64,000 nucleotides of DNA from Coemansia sp. RSA 487 (Eukaryota > Kickxellomycota > Kickxellomycetes > Kickxellales > Kickxellaceae), in contig JANBRJ010000014.1 of NCBI GenBank assembly GCA_027577595.1, positions 62,001-126,000 on the forward strand. Direction: 5' to 3'. The notes beneath the pieces were generated by a model that saw only the letters and a program-made list of their open reading frames with translations, did no database searches and was not told the origin of the DNA. Made by a program: the position numbers and the translations under genes. Shown one piece after another: positions 1 through 9,767 of the stretch. Numbering within the stretch: position 1 is the stretch's first letter; each line of letters opens with the position of its first letter.

Positions 1-170
1 AGAATCGAAATCTGGTTTCGCGTATCTTCAAAGTTAACCTGTGGATCAAACCACTGTAAAAAATATCCACCAATCAAGCTTTTTCCATCTGTATTTTTTG
101 TTTTCAATGTTCAATTTAATTTATTGTTTGTTTACTGTATTTCCTCAATTCAATTAATGCATTTTGAAAA

Positions 171-2321
171 ATGTCCGCGCTACCACGACCTTTAAACGGC
201 AATGAAAGAGCCACCCGTGGCATTTATCATACTGGAATTCAGCAGCTCCTAGCCCCGTCGTTTGGAACAGCCATTAATTTAGGCACATGCGCCAACGTAC
301 CATATGACACTACCGACGACCCGAGCCAAGTGAAACGGCATATTGAAAACGGCCTTCTGCTCATTAATCATGTCAAATATGTTACTCCACTTCATCTTAT
401 TGAGCAGCTGGGAGTACTCGATCTTTATATAAAGTTCGACGACGCAGCCAAGGGAAGTGGTTCCTTAGCTGACAACTCTGACGATACAGGCATTTTTGCT
501 GAGCTTGCTTCAGCAGCACCTAGACGCTCAGGAGAACATCTTATATATCCGGCCAAAACGGCTAACCGAATGGTAGAGGCTTGCATTTCAGACTCCTCCG
601 GCAAAAGTATCTGCTCTTCCAAAACAGCACTAGCTGCTCATTTCAAGTGGCTTTTCGAAAGAATGCGGAATGCAGACAAATCCAAGTGGCCAGGTATCCA
701 GCAGCAATCATCACTTGTGTATGACGATCTACAGTGCAAGCCGATCCCGGGGTCAAATACTAAGCCCGATGGGCTCTTCTTCCTTAGACACTGTGGGTCC
801 ACAGCTCTACAGGCAGCACAAATGGTTTTGGTAGCTAAACCTGTTTCTTTAGACGACGGACTACTTCCTGCGAATATAGTTGGAGAGCTCGGAGATTATG
901 TGCTCCACATGTGGACAGAGCAGTTTACACGAATATACGTTCCAATATTACTGCTGCATGGAGAAAAACTATCATTGGTCGTATTCATGAGGAGTGGGGT
1001 GGTGCTGGTTGCTTGTCTCGGGCCTGTAATATCCTCCAATTCAAGGACCGAACTTGTCATTATCAAACGAACGCTCAGGTGCTTGTGGTTCTTTGCAACG
1101 TTAGGATCTTCTAAATTTGGACATGTCTGTGACATTCCAAGCGAATATCTTGGGATTAGATTTGCCACGCCCAATAATGACGGCTTCACCAACATCAGCC
1201 TTGCGCTTAGCACAACTGGAAAGAGAATAGCAGGCATGCGCGAGTGGATTCAGGGCCCTGTTCGGCTTTTTGGCCGCGTTTCGTATTTGTATCGAGTGAC
1301 ATTTGAGAGCAAGGATGCTGTGCTAAAGTTCACTTGGATGTCTGTCCATCAGCTTCCCGAAGGCGCTGTATATCAATTACTAAACGAACGCTGCAAAGCC
1401 TTTATACCAGAGGTCTATGCGAGCGGCATTGTCGAGAAAGACTGGCTTGGCTACCAACTTGTGTTTCAGATTACCGAATATTCAGGTATCCCAATAGACC
1501 TGTGTATTCGAGAATACAAGCACGGCGGCCGAACCCAGAGCTACATGGAAGAAACCATTTGCAACACACTCAAGGAATCGTCAAACTGCGTTGCAAAGGC
1601 ATATCTGGCTGGTATACTGCATCGTGACATTTCTTACAGGAACATTTTGATCAAGGATGGCAAGACCAAAATCGTAAGCTGGGGACTTTCCAGGCTGCAC
1701 AGAGATATCGGAATAAAACATATAAAGAGTGCTGAGCGTACATGGCGCTTTGACTTGGAAACCGTACTCAGGGAGGAGCCGAAATATGACGCGCTTGCTG
1801 ATATGAATTTTTCGATGAGTATCCAGGTACTTCTTGGAACACTATCGCGCAATCTGACGCATGACCTGGAGTCCATATTTTATATTGCACTTTATGCGCT
1901 GACATTAGTCGAAGCGACTGTCGATTCCTACAAATACACGCCTATTGGATTCCACTTTGTCGGAAACCACCCGACTGCTGCCGCAAGAGTCGGCTGCTTA
2001 TCTAGCGCCAATTCATATCGCCAATGCTTTGGAGTATCAAAGTGCCTTCCAGCCACAGCCATGGTTTTAAACTCGATGCATAGGTTTTTGTTTTTCAAAA
2101 ATGGGGTCTTTATTGCTGGGGCCTTTTTGACTGACCCCAATAAATGGCATCTTCCCGATATTGATGAGGCTAGCGGCTTTATGAATGCAAAGCTGCTACA
2201 GCCAGAAAGAATCGGCGATTTCCAAGCACCACTTGGTCGGGAGATTGCTGAAATGAGAATAACATCAGTAAATGTTGATAACAGTACCAACAACGGTATT
2301 AAAAAAGTAGGAATAGTTTGA
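171..2321 (+). CDS. FunK1-type protein kinase-like protein with altered DFG
   Basis: A 716-residue protein of the fungus-specific FunK1 kinase-like family. The C-terminal half carries the recognisable part: a catalytic-loop motif HRDISYRNILI (H484, D486, N491) and later THDLESIFYIALYAL, the conserved HDLES segment of FunK1 proteins. At the usual metal-binding DFG/DFD position the sequence reads SWG (residues 503-505), so the key Asp is replaced by Ser. That argues for weak or no phosphotransfer, or an unusual metal mode. The N-terminal half is long and typical of the family in having no named domain. The start is the first ATG after an AT-rich leader. FunK1 proteins are often in expanded, fast-evolving sets in fungi; cellular role unknown. 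Family assignment is good, activity uncertain. Confidence 0.8.
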   Translation: MSALPRPLNGNERATRGIYHTGIQQLLAPSFGTAINLGTCANVPYDTTDDPSQVKRHIENGLLLINHVKYVTPLHLIEQLGVLDLYIKFDDAAKGSGSLADNSDDTGIFAELASAAPRRSGEHLIYPAKTANRMVEACISDSSGKSICSSKTALAAHFKWLFERMRNADKSKWPGIQQQSSLVYDDLQCKPIPGSNTKPDGLFFLRHCGSTALQAAQMVLVAKPVSLDDGLLPANIVGELGDYVLHMWTEQFTRIYVPILLLHGEKLSLVVFMRSGVVLVACLGPVISSNSRTELVIIKRTLRCLWFFATLGSSKFGHVCDIPSEYLGIRFATPNNDGFTNISLALSTTGKRIAGMREWIQGPVRLFGRVSYLYRVTFESKDAVLKFTWMSVHQLPEGAVYQLLNERCKAFIPEVYASGIVEKDWLGYQLVFQITEYSGIPIDLCIREYKHGGRTQSYMEETICNTLKESSNCVAKAYLAGILHRDISYRNILIKDGKTKIVSWGLSRLHRDIGIKHIKSAERTWRFDLETVLREEPKYDALADMNFSMSIQVLLGTLSRNLTHDLESIFYIALYALTLVEATVDSYKYTPIGFHFVGNHPTAAARVGCLSSANSYRQCFGVSKCLPATAMVLNSMHRFLFFKNGVFIAGAFLTDPNKWHLPDIDEASGFMNAKLLQPERIGDFQAPLGREIAEMRITSVNVDNSTNNGIKKVGIV

Positions 2322-2469
2322 CAGCAAATCGAAATCAAAGCGAAGAATAGACATGCTTTCATATGTTTTGCCTTTTCTTTGGCCTTGGTAAATTTATATA
2401 GCTTCCATTTACCAAAGAACTGAAATGATATTATGTTGTAACGTTTATAAAAAATATCTATAAAAAATA

Positions 2470-3525
2470 TTAGACAGAAGACAAACTACGCGCCGACTGG
2501 AGAATAGAATCAATACAGTCGTCGGTTATCTGGTGATGAACAACGATACGTACCGATCCTTCGTATGGTAGTCCCAGCACAATACCCTTTGGTTTGAGCT
2601 CACCTGCCAACTTTGTGAAATCCTGGTCGCTAAACTGTTTTCCCTTTGACAAAATAACCATGTTGGTATCCACAGGCAGCGCCAATATGAAACCCATTTC
2701 CACGAAACCGTCAGCTAGCTTGCGCGCAAGTCTATGTGACTCCTCCATCGTTGGCCAGATCTTTTCGATTGAATAAAGACCGGCTGCGGCTAACACGCCA
2801 GCCTGTCTCCACCCGCCACCAAAGACCTTGCGGAAATGTCTTGCGCGGTCGATGAATTCGCTGCTTCCAACAAGCATGGCACCCACGGGGCAACCCATAC
2901 CTTTGGAAAGACATAGATTAAGCGAGTTCACATGGTTGGCATATGTAGCCAGCGAAATTCCTGTAGCAACTGAAGCGTTCCACAGCCTTGAGCCGTCCAT
3001 ATGGACTGGAATCTCCCGACCATGCGACATCTCTGCGATCTGCTCAATGTCCTCAAGAGGCATCACCACGCCAGAGAATGTGTTCTCCAGACACACAAGC
3101 TTGGTGGGCGCCTTGTGGTACAGAAAGTTGTCTGGAATTACGCTTTTCTCCACATCGGCTTTGGTCAGATTGATTGTTGAGCCTGGCAACACCGGGACCA
3201 TCATTGCTTGTGTGAGAAGAGAGGCGCCTCCCGACTCGTACTGGAATATGTGCGAATTCCGGTGGACTATCAGAGAAGCAGGAGCTGTGGTGATATGCGT
3301 GCGGATAGCTAGTTGGTTACTCATGGTTGAGGACACGCAAAACAGTGCTGCCTGCTTGTTGCATAGTTTGGCAACCGTTTGTTCGAGCCCTTTAACGGTG
3401 ATATCCTCGCCAAATACGTCATCGCCAACCTGTGCTTCCATCATCCGTGAAAGCATCTCAGCTGTTGGCTTTGTCACAGTGTCGCTACGCAAGTCCCAGT
3501 TTCTCGATTCTTTAATGAGCTCCAT
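2470..3525 (-). CDS. GLY1: Low-specificity L-threonine aldolase
   Basis: A 351-residue PLP-dependent fold-type I enzyme that cleaves L-threonine or allo-threonine to glycine and acetaldehyde, the GLY1-type glycine source in fungi. The N-terminus DLRSDTVTKPTAEM and VGDDVFGEDITV are family signatures. HMDGSRLWNA holds the Asp that pairs with the pyridine nitrogen, and LCLSKGMGCPVG holds the Schiff-base Lys. Length matches bacterial and fungal members, and no targeting peptide is evident, so it is probably cytosolic. It is convergent with the kinase-like gene on its left (about 150 bases between stops) and on the same strand as the two dehydrogenases to the right. Confidence 0.95.
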   Translation of the reverse strand: MELIKESRNWDLRSDTVTKPTAEMLSRMMEAQVGDDVFGEDITVKGLEQTVAKLCNKQAALFCVSSTMSNQLAIRTHITTAPASLIVHRNSHIFQYESGGASLLTQAMMVPVLPGSTINLTKADVEKSVIPDNFLYHKAPTKLVCLENTFSGVVMPLEDIEQIAEMSHGREIPVHMDGSRLWNASVATGISLATYANHVNSLNLCLSKGMGCPVGAMLVGSSEFIDRARHFRKVFGGGWRQAGVLAAAGLYSIEKIWPTMEESHRLARKLADGFVEMGFILALPVDTNMVILSKGKQFSDQDFTKLAGELKPKGIVLGLPYEGSVRIVVHHQITDDCIDSILQSARSLSSV

Positions 3526-3709
3526 TATCCGGGTTTGTTTAGCTGACTAGCAATAATGTGGAGAGGGGAAGGATGGCAGATGAGTGCGTTTATTGAAAGG
3601 CAAAATGGAAAGTATAGACAAAGAGTAAAATTGATGTTTCTGCGGTCAGATAAGCTTTTTCCGCATATATTTCGATTGCACTAATCGCTGGTGTCGCTCT
3701 GATAGAGTT

Positions 3710-4477
3710 CTACTCGACATATTTGGCAATTTCTGGCGAATCCCACGAGTAAAACATGCCCGATATTTCAATTGGTGCTCTCAATGCCAGCTTGACAATA
3801 GCATGCGCGGGTTTTTCAGGAGGCAATAATCCACCAGTAGCATGAAGTTCTTTGAGCTTTGCATGCTCTGCTGGATGCATTGCTTCCTCGCCAGCGTCTC
3901 TGATAACAGTTTGTATATCAGTATCCACAGTGCCCGGCCCAATAGCTAGAGTGACAATGTTAGGCTCCTCAACAGCAATACACGCAGTGATCATATTAAG
4001 AGCTGCCTTACTAGCACAGTATGCAGACCAGCCTTGCATTGCAATGGTTGCAGCACCTGAACTGACATTAATTACACAGCCTTTGTTTTTCTGGAGCACA
4101 GGAACCAGCTTCTGAGTCAATGCAACAATCGCTGTTGTATTGACTTCAAGGCAATACCTCCATTGCTCCATGTCCATATTGGCAATCTTGGCAAGTGGCT
4201 CTATTATACCACTATTGTTGATCAGTGCACAAAGCTCCATTCGACTTTGTTCCAAGCACTGGACAATGCTATCAATGTCTTCAGGCTTTGTTATGTCAGC
4301 TGTGCACGGAATAAAAGCTGACTGTTCATATTCTGCTGCAAACATATCTTGCAGCTTATTCAGAGTCTCGTGTGATCGTGCTACAGCAATAACAGAGACA
4401 CCATGCTTCAAGAACTCTTTGCAGATTGCAAGCCCAATACCCCGTGATGCTCCAGTGACAATAGCTAGATGCCTCAT
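3710..4477 (-). CDS. Short-chain dehydrogenase/reductase, tandem copy A
   Basis: A 255-residue classical SDR, close in layout to fungal sepiapterin reductase-like/benzil reductase-like proteins (the yeast IRC24 group). The NAD(P) motif TGASRGIGLAI is at the N-terminus and the catalytic pair is in SAYCASKAALN (Tyr-x3-Lys) with the Ser in NVSSGAA. The usual NNAG is NNSG here. It is a tandem duplicate of the gene at 4998-5765 with the same length and near-identical C-terminal third. Its codons are more AT-rich than those of copy B, which suggests relaxed selection or drift after duplication. Substrate cannot be read from sequence; NADPH preference is likely from the Arg in the first loop. Confidence 0.88.
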   Translation of the reverse strand: MRHLAIVTGASRGIGLAICKEFLKHGVSVIAVARSHETLNKLQDMFAAEYEQSAFIPCTADITKPEDIDSIVQCLEQSRMELCALINNSGIIEPLAKIANMDMEQWRYCLEVNTTAIVALTQKLVPVLQKNKGCVINVSSGAATIAMQGWSAYCASKAALNMITACIAVEEPNIVTLAIGPGTVDTDIQTVIRDAGEEAMHPAEHAKLKELHATGGLLPPEKPAHAIVKLALRAPIEISGMFYSWDSPEIAKYVE

Positions 4478-4997
4478 ATCTTTGATTTCTTATGAGATTG
4501 TTTAATAGATAATGTGAAAATACAATGCACAAGAAGAGCGGGTGATGGAGACATGGGAAAAGGTGGAAAGTCTAGGCTAATTTATAGGCAAGATGGCTTT
4601 TATCTTAACTTGCTGGATATGCTACATTAGCTATCACAGCTGTGCTATTAGTGTGTTGGATAATAATAAATTGGAAGATATAAAGAAACATGATCTAAAT
4701 AAAACATTGTCACAATGTCTCTAATCTTTTTCAATACAACCACCAACATAATATTTATAGATTGGCCACATTGTGTTTGCTTTCTGCAGTTGTTCCATTA
4801 ATTTTTTGGTAGAATGAAGTAAACCACCTGGACAAGAAAAAGCTTCTTGTTTCCTAATTATTGTCCAAACTAGAATTGTGCACAATAAGCTATACCTTTT
4901 TCCATGCCGATATGAAATCAAATAATAGTGAACTTTATTGAAACGCAGATTGTGGTCAAAACGTGGAGAGAAAAAGAAATACCACTGAGACCAAATT
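4478..4997. other. Spacer between tandem SDR genes
   Basis: About 520 AT-rich bases. It should hold the promoter of copy A's left-running transcript near 4478-4700 and the 3' end of copy B near 4998. A 98-codon open frame on the minus strand runs into copy B but has no family resemblance. No repeat or element was recognised. Confidence 0.5.
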
Positions 4998-5765
4998 CTA
5001 TTTGACATATTTGGCAATCTCTGGCGAATCCCACGAGTAAAACTTGCCCGATATTTCCTTTGGTGCTCTCAATGCCAGCTTGACAATGGTATGCGCGGGT
5101 TTTTCAGGAGGCAATAGTCCACCAGTAGTATGAAGTTCTTTGAACTTTGTATGCTCTGCTGGATGCATTGCTTCCTCGCCAGAGTCTCTGATAATAGTTT
5201 GCATGCCAGTATCAACAACACCGGGTCTGATAGCCAGGGCCACTACATCCGGCTCTTCAGTGGCAAGCGACTCGGTAACCATGTTAAGCGCTGCCTTGCT
5301 AGCACAGTACGCGGACCAGCCATGGTACGCATGAGACGCAGCACCCGAACTGATATTGACCACGCACCCCTTGTTTTTCCGGAGCGCAGGCATCAGTTTC
5401 TGAGTCAGCGCAACAACCGACGTCACATTGACTTCAAAGTGCTGCCTCCACTGATCAATGTTCAGATCGGCGATCTTAGCAAGCGGTTTAAGGACACCAG
5501 CGTTGTTGACAAGGGCACAAAGCTCTAGTCCGTTTTGTTCCAAGCACTGGTTGATACTATCAATGTCCTCGGGTTTTGTGACGTCGGCGGTGCATGGTAT
5601 AAACGCTGACTGACCGTACTTTGCCACAAGTGTCTCTTGCAGTTTGGTCAGGGTTTCGTGCGATCGCGCTACAGCGATAACAGAAACACCGTGTTCCAGG
5701 AACCTTTTGCTAATGGCAAGCCCAATACCTTGCGATGCTCCAGTGACAATAGCTACACGCGTCAT
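4998..5765 (-). CDS. Short-chain dehydrogenase/reductase, tandem copy B
   Basis: A 255-residue classical SDR, paralogue of the gene at 3710-4477. Cofactor motif TGASQGIGLAIS, intact NNAG, catalytic Ser in NISSGAAS and SAYCASKAALN with Tyr and Lys. It ends DSPEIAKYVK, as copy A ends DSPEIAKYVE. It keeps the standard family residues and a GC-richer codon pattern, so it is the better candidate for the ancestral, functionally constrained copy. Likely a cytosolic NADPH-dependent carbonyl reductase for small ketones or diketones, by analogy with the yeast IRC24 group; the substrate is a guess. Confidence 0.9.
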   Translation of the reverse strand: MTRVAIVTGASQGIGLAISKRFLEHGVSVIAVARSHETLTKLQETLVAKYGQSAFIPCTADVTKPEDIDSINQCLEQNGLELCALVNNAGVLKPLAKIADLNIDQWRQHFEVNVTSVVALTQKLMPALRKNKGCVVNISSGAASHAYHGWSAYCASKAALNMVTESLATEEPDVVALAIRPGVVDTGMQTIIRDSGEEAMHPAEHTKFKELHTTGGLLPPEKPAHTIVKLALRAPKEISGKFYSWDSPEIAKYVK

Positions 5766-6038
5766 ATCCGCTAGTTTAAAGAAAAAGAAAATATATCCAC
5801 TGTAGAAATAAAGTGTGCGTTAAAGAATAAAAAGGTAAAAGCAAAGGAGATAATCGTCTTTAGCTGTTCGTTTTTCTTCTGGTCTTTTTTTACCACCAAA
5901 GCCTTATCCGAAAAAAATGACCAATCAAAACCTAAAAGTCGGTCTGTCGATTAAAGATCAAGGGAGCAGTAATATTACCACTGCATGTAAAATACAATGA
6001 TGTCATGTATGAGTTGTGTGATGTCATGTAAAAAGTAA

Positions 6039-6236
6039 CTACACCTCTGCCTTTGGATTCCTGTCAATGTTGTCTTTGCTAGAGCGAACATGGCTTAGTT
6101 TGCTTTTGGTTTGGGCTTTCTTGTTAAACTGTTCGACGTTAATTACAATATCTGGTTTAATTCTGCTATCACCTGAAACTAAAGCAGCCCTTTCCTTACC
6201 CGACATGTCTTTAACCGACTTTTCAAAGCTAGACAT
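6039..6236 (-). CDS. Small basic hypothetical protein (65 aa)
   Basis: A short frame rich in Lys, Ser and Asp/Glu, beginning MSSFEKSVKDMSGKERAAL and ending DNIDRNPKAEV. It has no signal peptide, membrane segment or cysteine, and is probably disordered. I recognise no family. It is listed because the composition is protein-like and it starts cleanly with ATG in an otherwise empty region; transcription is unproved. Confidence 0.4.
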   Translation of the reverse strand: MSSFEKSVKDMSGKERAALVSGDSRIKPDIVINVEQFNKKAQTKSKLSHVRSSKDNIDRNPKAEV

Positions 6237-7076
6237 TTTAGAATAGTAAGAGGTCGATGGGCGGTTGTATACAAATGCTTAATAGCAGTGGAATAATATA
6301 GAAAGGCGATAAATTGAAAATGCAGGGAGATGAAAGAAAAGAAGAGGTGAACGTTTCCCAACATCTTGATTTTCAAGCCTTTATTAGCCACCTGTTGCCC
6401 AAGTCGAATAAAGAGCAAATACTCGCTTTGCTGTCACCAAACGTCATTTGGGCAAAGGCTCCAGCCCAAAGTCATGCGCTTTGTGGCAATTCAAAGTCCG
6501 TAGTAATCAGATTGATCAAATGCCACAAGATCTGCACTTTCCATGTTTACAGAAGTGGCGAAAAGGAAAACGATTTGCATGTTCCTGTTCTAGTGTTCTG
6601 TTTACAGTGAAAAACGAAACAAAAAGCAAGTCTTGCTTTTAGTTGTTGTTTACAGAAGGAGCAAAGATGCAAAAGCCACTTGCGCCTTTCTGTAAGTGGC
6701 AGTTTTGTTCCGGCCGACATACAAAGCCACTTTGGTTATGTTAAATTTCCATTCACCATTGTTTTTTCTTCATCTAAACAAACAATAACAAAATATAACA
6801 TTTTATTGTGATTGATCCGCCGTTAGAAGAGAGAAAGATGCAGGTCATTTTCTACCCCCTACTTATTTTTGTTAATGCTGACAAGGGATGCAACAGCTCA
6901 CAGGGTATACTATCCAAAGGGGGGGGCAGAAAGGTAAACCCTTCCTTTTTTTCCCCTTCTTTCTTTCTTGCCTACTTTGACATCCGTATTCTTGCCATTT
7001 TCCCTTCAAGACGAGTGTTCTCTTTTTTTTTTTATCTTGCCTCAAATACATATACTGTAGAACCCGATAAGCAAGT
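6237..7076. other. Intergenic region, likely divergent promoters
   Basis: About 840 bases with long T runs near 7020-7035 and a G run near 6920. Only short chance frames occur. No upstream exon encoding membrane helices was found, which matters because the next gene resembles only the nucleotide-binding half of an ABC transporter. Confidence 0.5.
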
Positions 7077-9341
7077 ATGGCGGACGAAAGCAGTACAGCA
7101 GAAACAAAAGATGGGTTCCTTGGCATCCGTGTCATTACCTCAGGCAGCCTACCACCATCAAAGCAGGCAGCGGGGGAATCAGACTCGACGATGGAAGACA
7201 GCAGCAGCAGCGACGACCAGGGACAGTGCATAGAGAGCTCAGAAGCGATTACATTTGACAACGTCACCATCGAGTATGGCCCGACGTTCCAGACGCCAGG
7301 CAGCCGGCGAACAAAGTACTTTACGTCGCTAACAATGCAAATCGACCGCGGGCACCATTGCTTGGTGGTTGGCGCCAGCGCCGAGCGGCGACGCTCATTC
7401 AAGGCGGTACTTCTTGGATCCTCAGGCTCACAAGTAACCAAGGGCACGCTACGCAGCCCTAAACCACACGTAGGGATCCTATACATCGACAGCAGGCCAT
7501 ACGTCAAATCAGGCAGCTCGCTGTGGGAGCTGCTTATATTTCCGCACGCCAAAATGCAATCTGTGCGGCGCGGGATCAGCGAGCGCCACTTGCTAGCGAT
7601 CCTGCGGTTCATGGACTTTGAGTACCTTTTGGAGCACGTCGGCGACGACTGGGGCAAGGTAGTTGACTGGGCCAAGGTGCTGAAGAAGCACGAGCTGCTG
7701 GCAGTTTCTGTGTGTCGAATGATATACCATGCACCGGCGTTTGCGCTGGTGGACGATGCTCTGGCGCTGCTTGGATCAACGCAGGTGCGCCAGCTGTTTG
7801 CGGCCGCCAAGTACCACCACGTGACGCTGCTAGTGATGGCCGAGTACGATCCGTTCGACGCCGCCGCTGCGCGTGTCTCGCGACGCTGGTCGTCTGTCGA
7901 TTCACTCGACAGTAACGAGGACAGCAGTGCATTTATGACGTGTATCGGGGAATTTGCGCGTGCGCTGCGGCTAAACAAAGACGGCGCAAAGCAAAGCGAG
8001 ATGCCATGGTCATACTGTTTGTTCGGATACGGATCAGCGGAGCGGCCTGCATTCGATGTGACTGAGGAGCGTGCGTGGCTGTGGAACTCTCTTTACGCAT
8101 CGCTTGCGTCGGAGGAAAGCTACGTGTCGGGGTTACAGCGCAGAACGTCGACGCTTAGCCAATGCTCCACTACAGAGCGTCACTGGCTGATGACGCCCGA
8201 TACGCCCACTGCATCCACCATATTCAGCAGCGAATCAACCGTTTCCCGCAGACAGTCGCGCGTCGTGTCGCCAGCCCTGACCGCTCGCTCAAGTGTCTCG
8301 GATTTCTCTACGGGTGCTGCTTCTTCTTCGCTAAGGCGGAAATTATCATCCGACTTGGCGCCGTCCAGATCTCGCATAACCATCGATGGCGCATTATCTG
8401 GATTCGTCTCCCCGCCGTTGCTTTCTGCAAACACTGCCAATAACAGGCCAATGTCTGCCTTGGGTGCATTGGAGAAGAAACAGCCACTGGTGTCGGTCAC
8501 CCCCACGCTGTCATCGACACTGTCGACCAGCGTTGCTGGATCCGCCATCTCCGAACTCTCTGCTGACGAACCTATTGTCGAAGAAGCAAACGGTGTTCAG
8601 CCTGAAGAAGCAAAGGAGGAAGCCCAAGAGTCTGCAGTTGATAACGATCCGACCAGCAATGACGACGACGAACCCCAAGTAGAAGCGACATTAGAAGCTC
8701 CGCTGCCTGAAACCAAAAAAGCTGACCCTGAAACGGAATTCAGCCAACCAGAGAAGAGCGACACGAACAAGCCCAAGCCTCTAGTCGAAAAGGCAAATGA
8801 AAACGCAAATTGCTTGGTATCAGAACCTGTGGCAACGCAAGCACCTGTGCGCAACCCGTATGGACGGCCAAAGAGGAGTTACGCGCGGCCACCACGCTCA
8901 CACTTTGGGAAAACAGCAGCAGAAATAGGGCAGCACTCGACCTCTTCTGGGCCCTCATTTATCCCCCCGGCTTCTTCAAGCAGCACCGACCAGCCCAATG
9001 ACACCACCGCCAGTCGGCCCTTTAGTCGGAACGACAAGGGCTCTCCAAGCCTGCGTACTGCTGCCGTCCAACAGCAACATTCATCTTCGCGGGCGTATGC
9101 ACGTGCATCGCCCAAAAAGAATGCATCTAGCGTTGGCTCATCGCGCATTCCAAGGCCCCCGGTTTCCGGATCCGGATCCAGCAGCAAAAGCAGCAAGAGT
9201 GATAACAGCGAAGGCATCGTGTCCACCCCTATGTCCAATAGCATCCAGCAGCAAGGTGCCGAGACTTTGCCATCCATTTCCTTGCTATCCATGTCCCCAT
9301 CTTCTATTGATGAACTAGCCGACTCTCTAGGCAATCTTTGA
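7077..9341 (+). CDS. Degenerate ABCD-type ATPase domain fused to a disordered Ser-rich tail
   Basis: A 754-residue protein. Residues about 57-260 align by eye along their length with the nucleotide-binding domain of peroxisomal ABCD transporters: ITFDNVTIEYG, GILYIDSRPYV (usual YIPQRPY), SLWELLIFP, ISERHLLAIL, VVDWAKVL, MIYHAPAFALVDDALAL (usual YHRPKYALLDECTSA). Every catalytic motif is changed. Walker A GPNGCGKSS reads GASAERRRS (99-107), the Q-loop Gln is lost, the LSGGEKQR signature reads LKKHELLA (202-209), Walker B Glu is Asp227, and the H-loop His is Glu256. ATP hydrolysis is not expected. No transmembrane domain is present. Residues about 270-754 are Ser/Pro/Glu-rich and disordered, with RRxS-type basophilic kinase sites and an SxIP-like SRIPRPP (689-695). 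Probably a pseudo-ATPase scaffold. Function unknown. Confidence 0.85.
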   Translation: MADESSTAETKDGFLGIRVITSGSLPPSKQAAGESDSTMEDSSSSDDQGQCIESSEAITFDNVTIEYGPTFQTPGSRRTKYFTSLTMQIDRGHHCLVVGASAERRRSFKAVLLGSSGSQVTKGTLRSPKPHVGILYIDSRPYVKSGSSLWELLIFPHAKMQSVRRGISERHLLAILRFMDFEYLLEHVGDDWGKVVDWAKVLKKHELLAVSVCRMIYHAPAFALVDDALALLGSTQVRQLFAAAKYHHVTLLVMAEYDPFDAAAARVSRRWSSVDSLDSNEDSSAFMTCIGEFARALRLNKDGAKQSEMPWSYCLFGYGSAERPAFDVTEERAWLWNSLYASLASEESYVSGLQRRTSTLSQCSTTERHWLMTPDTPTASTIFSSESTVSRRQSRVVSPALTARSSVSDFSTGAASSSLRRKLSSDLAPSRSRITIDGALSGFVSPPLLSANTANNRPMSALGALEKKQPLVSVTPTLSSTLSTSVAGSAISELSADEPIVEEANGVQPEEAKEEAQESAVDNDPTSNDDDEPQVEATLEAPLPETKKADPETEFSQPEKSDTNKPKPLVEKANENANCLVSEPVATQAPVRNPYGRPKRSYARPPRSHFGKTAAEIGQHSTSSGPSFIPPASSSSTDQPNDTTASRPFSRNDKGSPSLRTAAVQQQHSSSRAYARASPKKNASSVGSSRIPRPPVSGSGSSSKSSKSDNSEGIVSTPMSNSIQQQGAETLPSISLLSMSPSSIDELADSLGNL

Positions 9342-9767
9342 ACAAAAGGCTACTTGTTGTACTTTTTCTCCCTTTCCTTTTTTCTTCCATATATCATAAT
9401 TTCTGTTGAATATATAATTTGCAAATATTATTTTTTGTGTGTGGAAACTCCCTCCTCAATGAACTCCGCAAATAAGAACCGTGCCTTCCTCTTCCACTCG
9501 TGCTTCCTGTAAATGTAAAGCCGTATTATTTTTGTTTTTCCACTACAAACATTTTAAATTTACTCTATGAATTTCCTTTTTCTAAAAACAAAATTACTAT
9601 TAAAAAAGAGCGGAATAGAAATGGCATGTTCGGAGCTTAAAAAGGCAAGCAAGCTTTTTTTTTCTTTTTCGACTGTTTTCTTTTCTATACTACTTTTGGT
9701 ATATCACAATAAGCTACATTTGCATAACTGGCTCTTTTATACAGATTCAAGTAAGGGAGAAAAGAAA
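9342..9767. other. AT-rich spacer
   Basis: About 430 T-rich bases covering the 3' end of the pseudo-ABC gene and the leader of the next small gene. A longer frame is open back to 9567, but the upstream part translates as low-complexity Leu/Phe/Lys and was not taken as coding. Confidence 0.45.

Noticed and set aside
2828-3550. Plus-strand frame of 240 codons over threonine aldolase
   Set aside because: Antisense of a well-conserved enzyme.
9567-9767. Longer start for the small basic protein
   Set aside because: The extension translates as Leu/Phe/Lys-rich AT-driven text and is unlikely to be coding.
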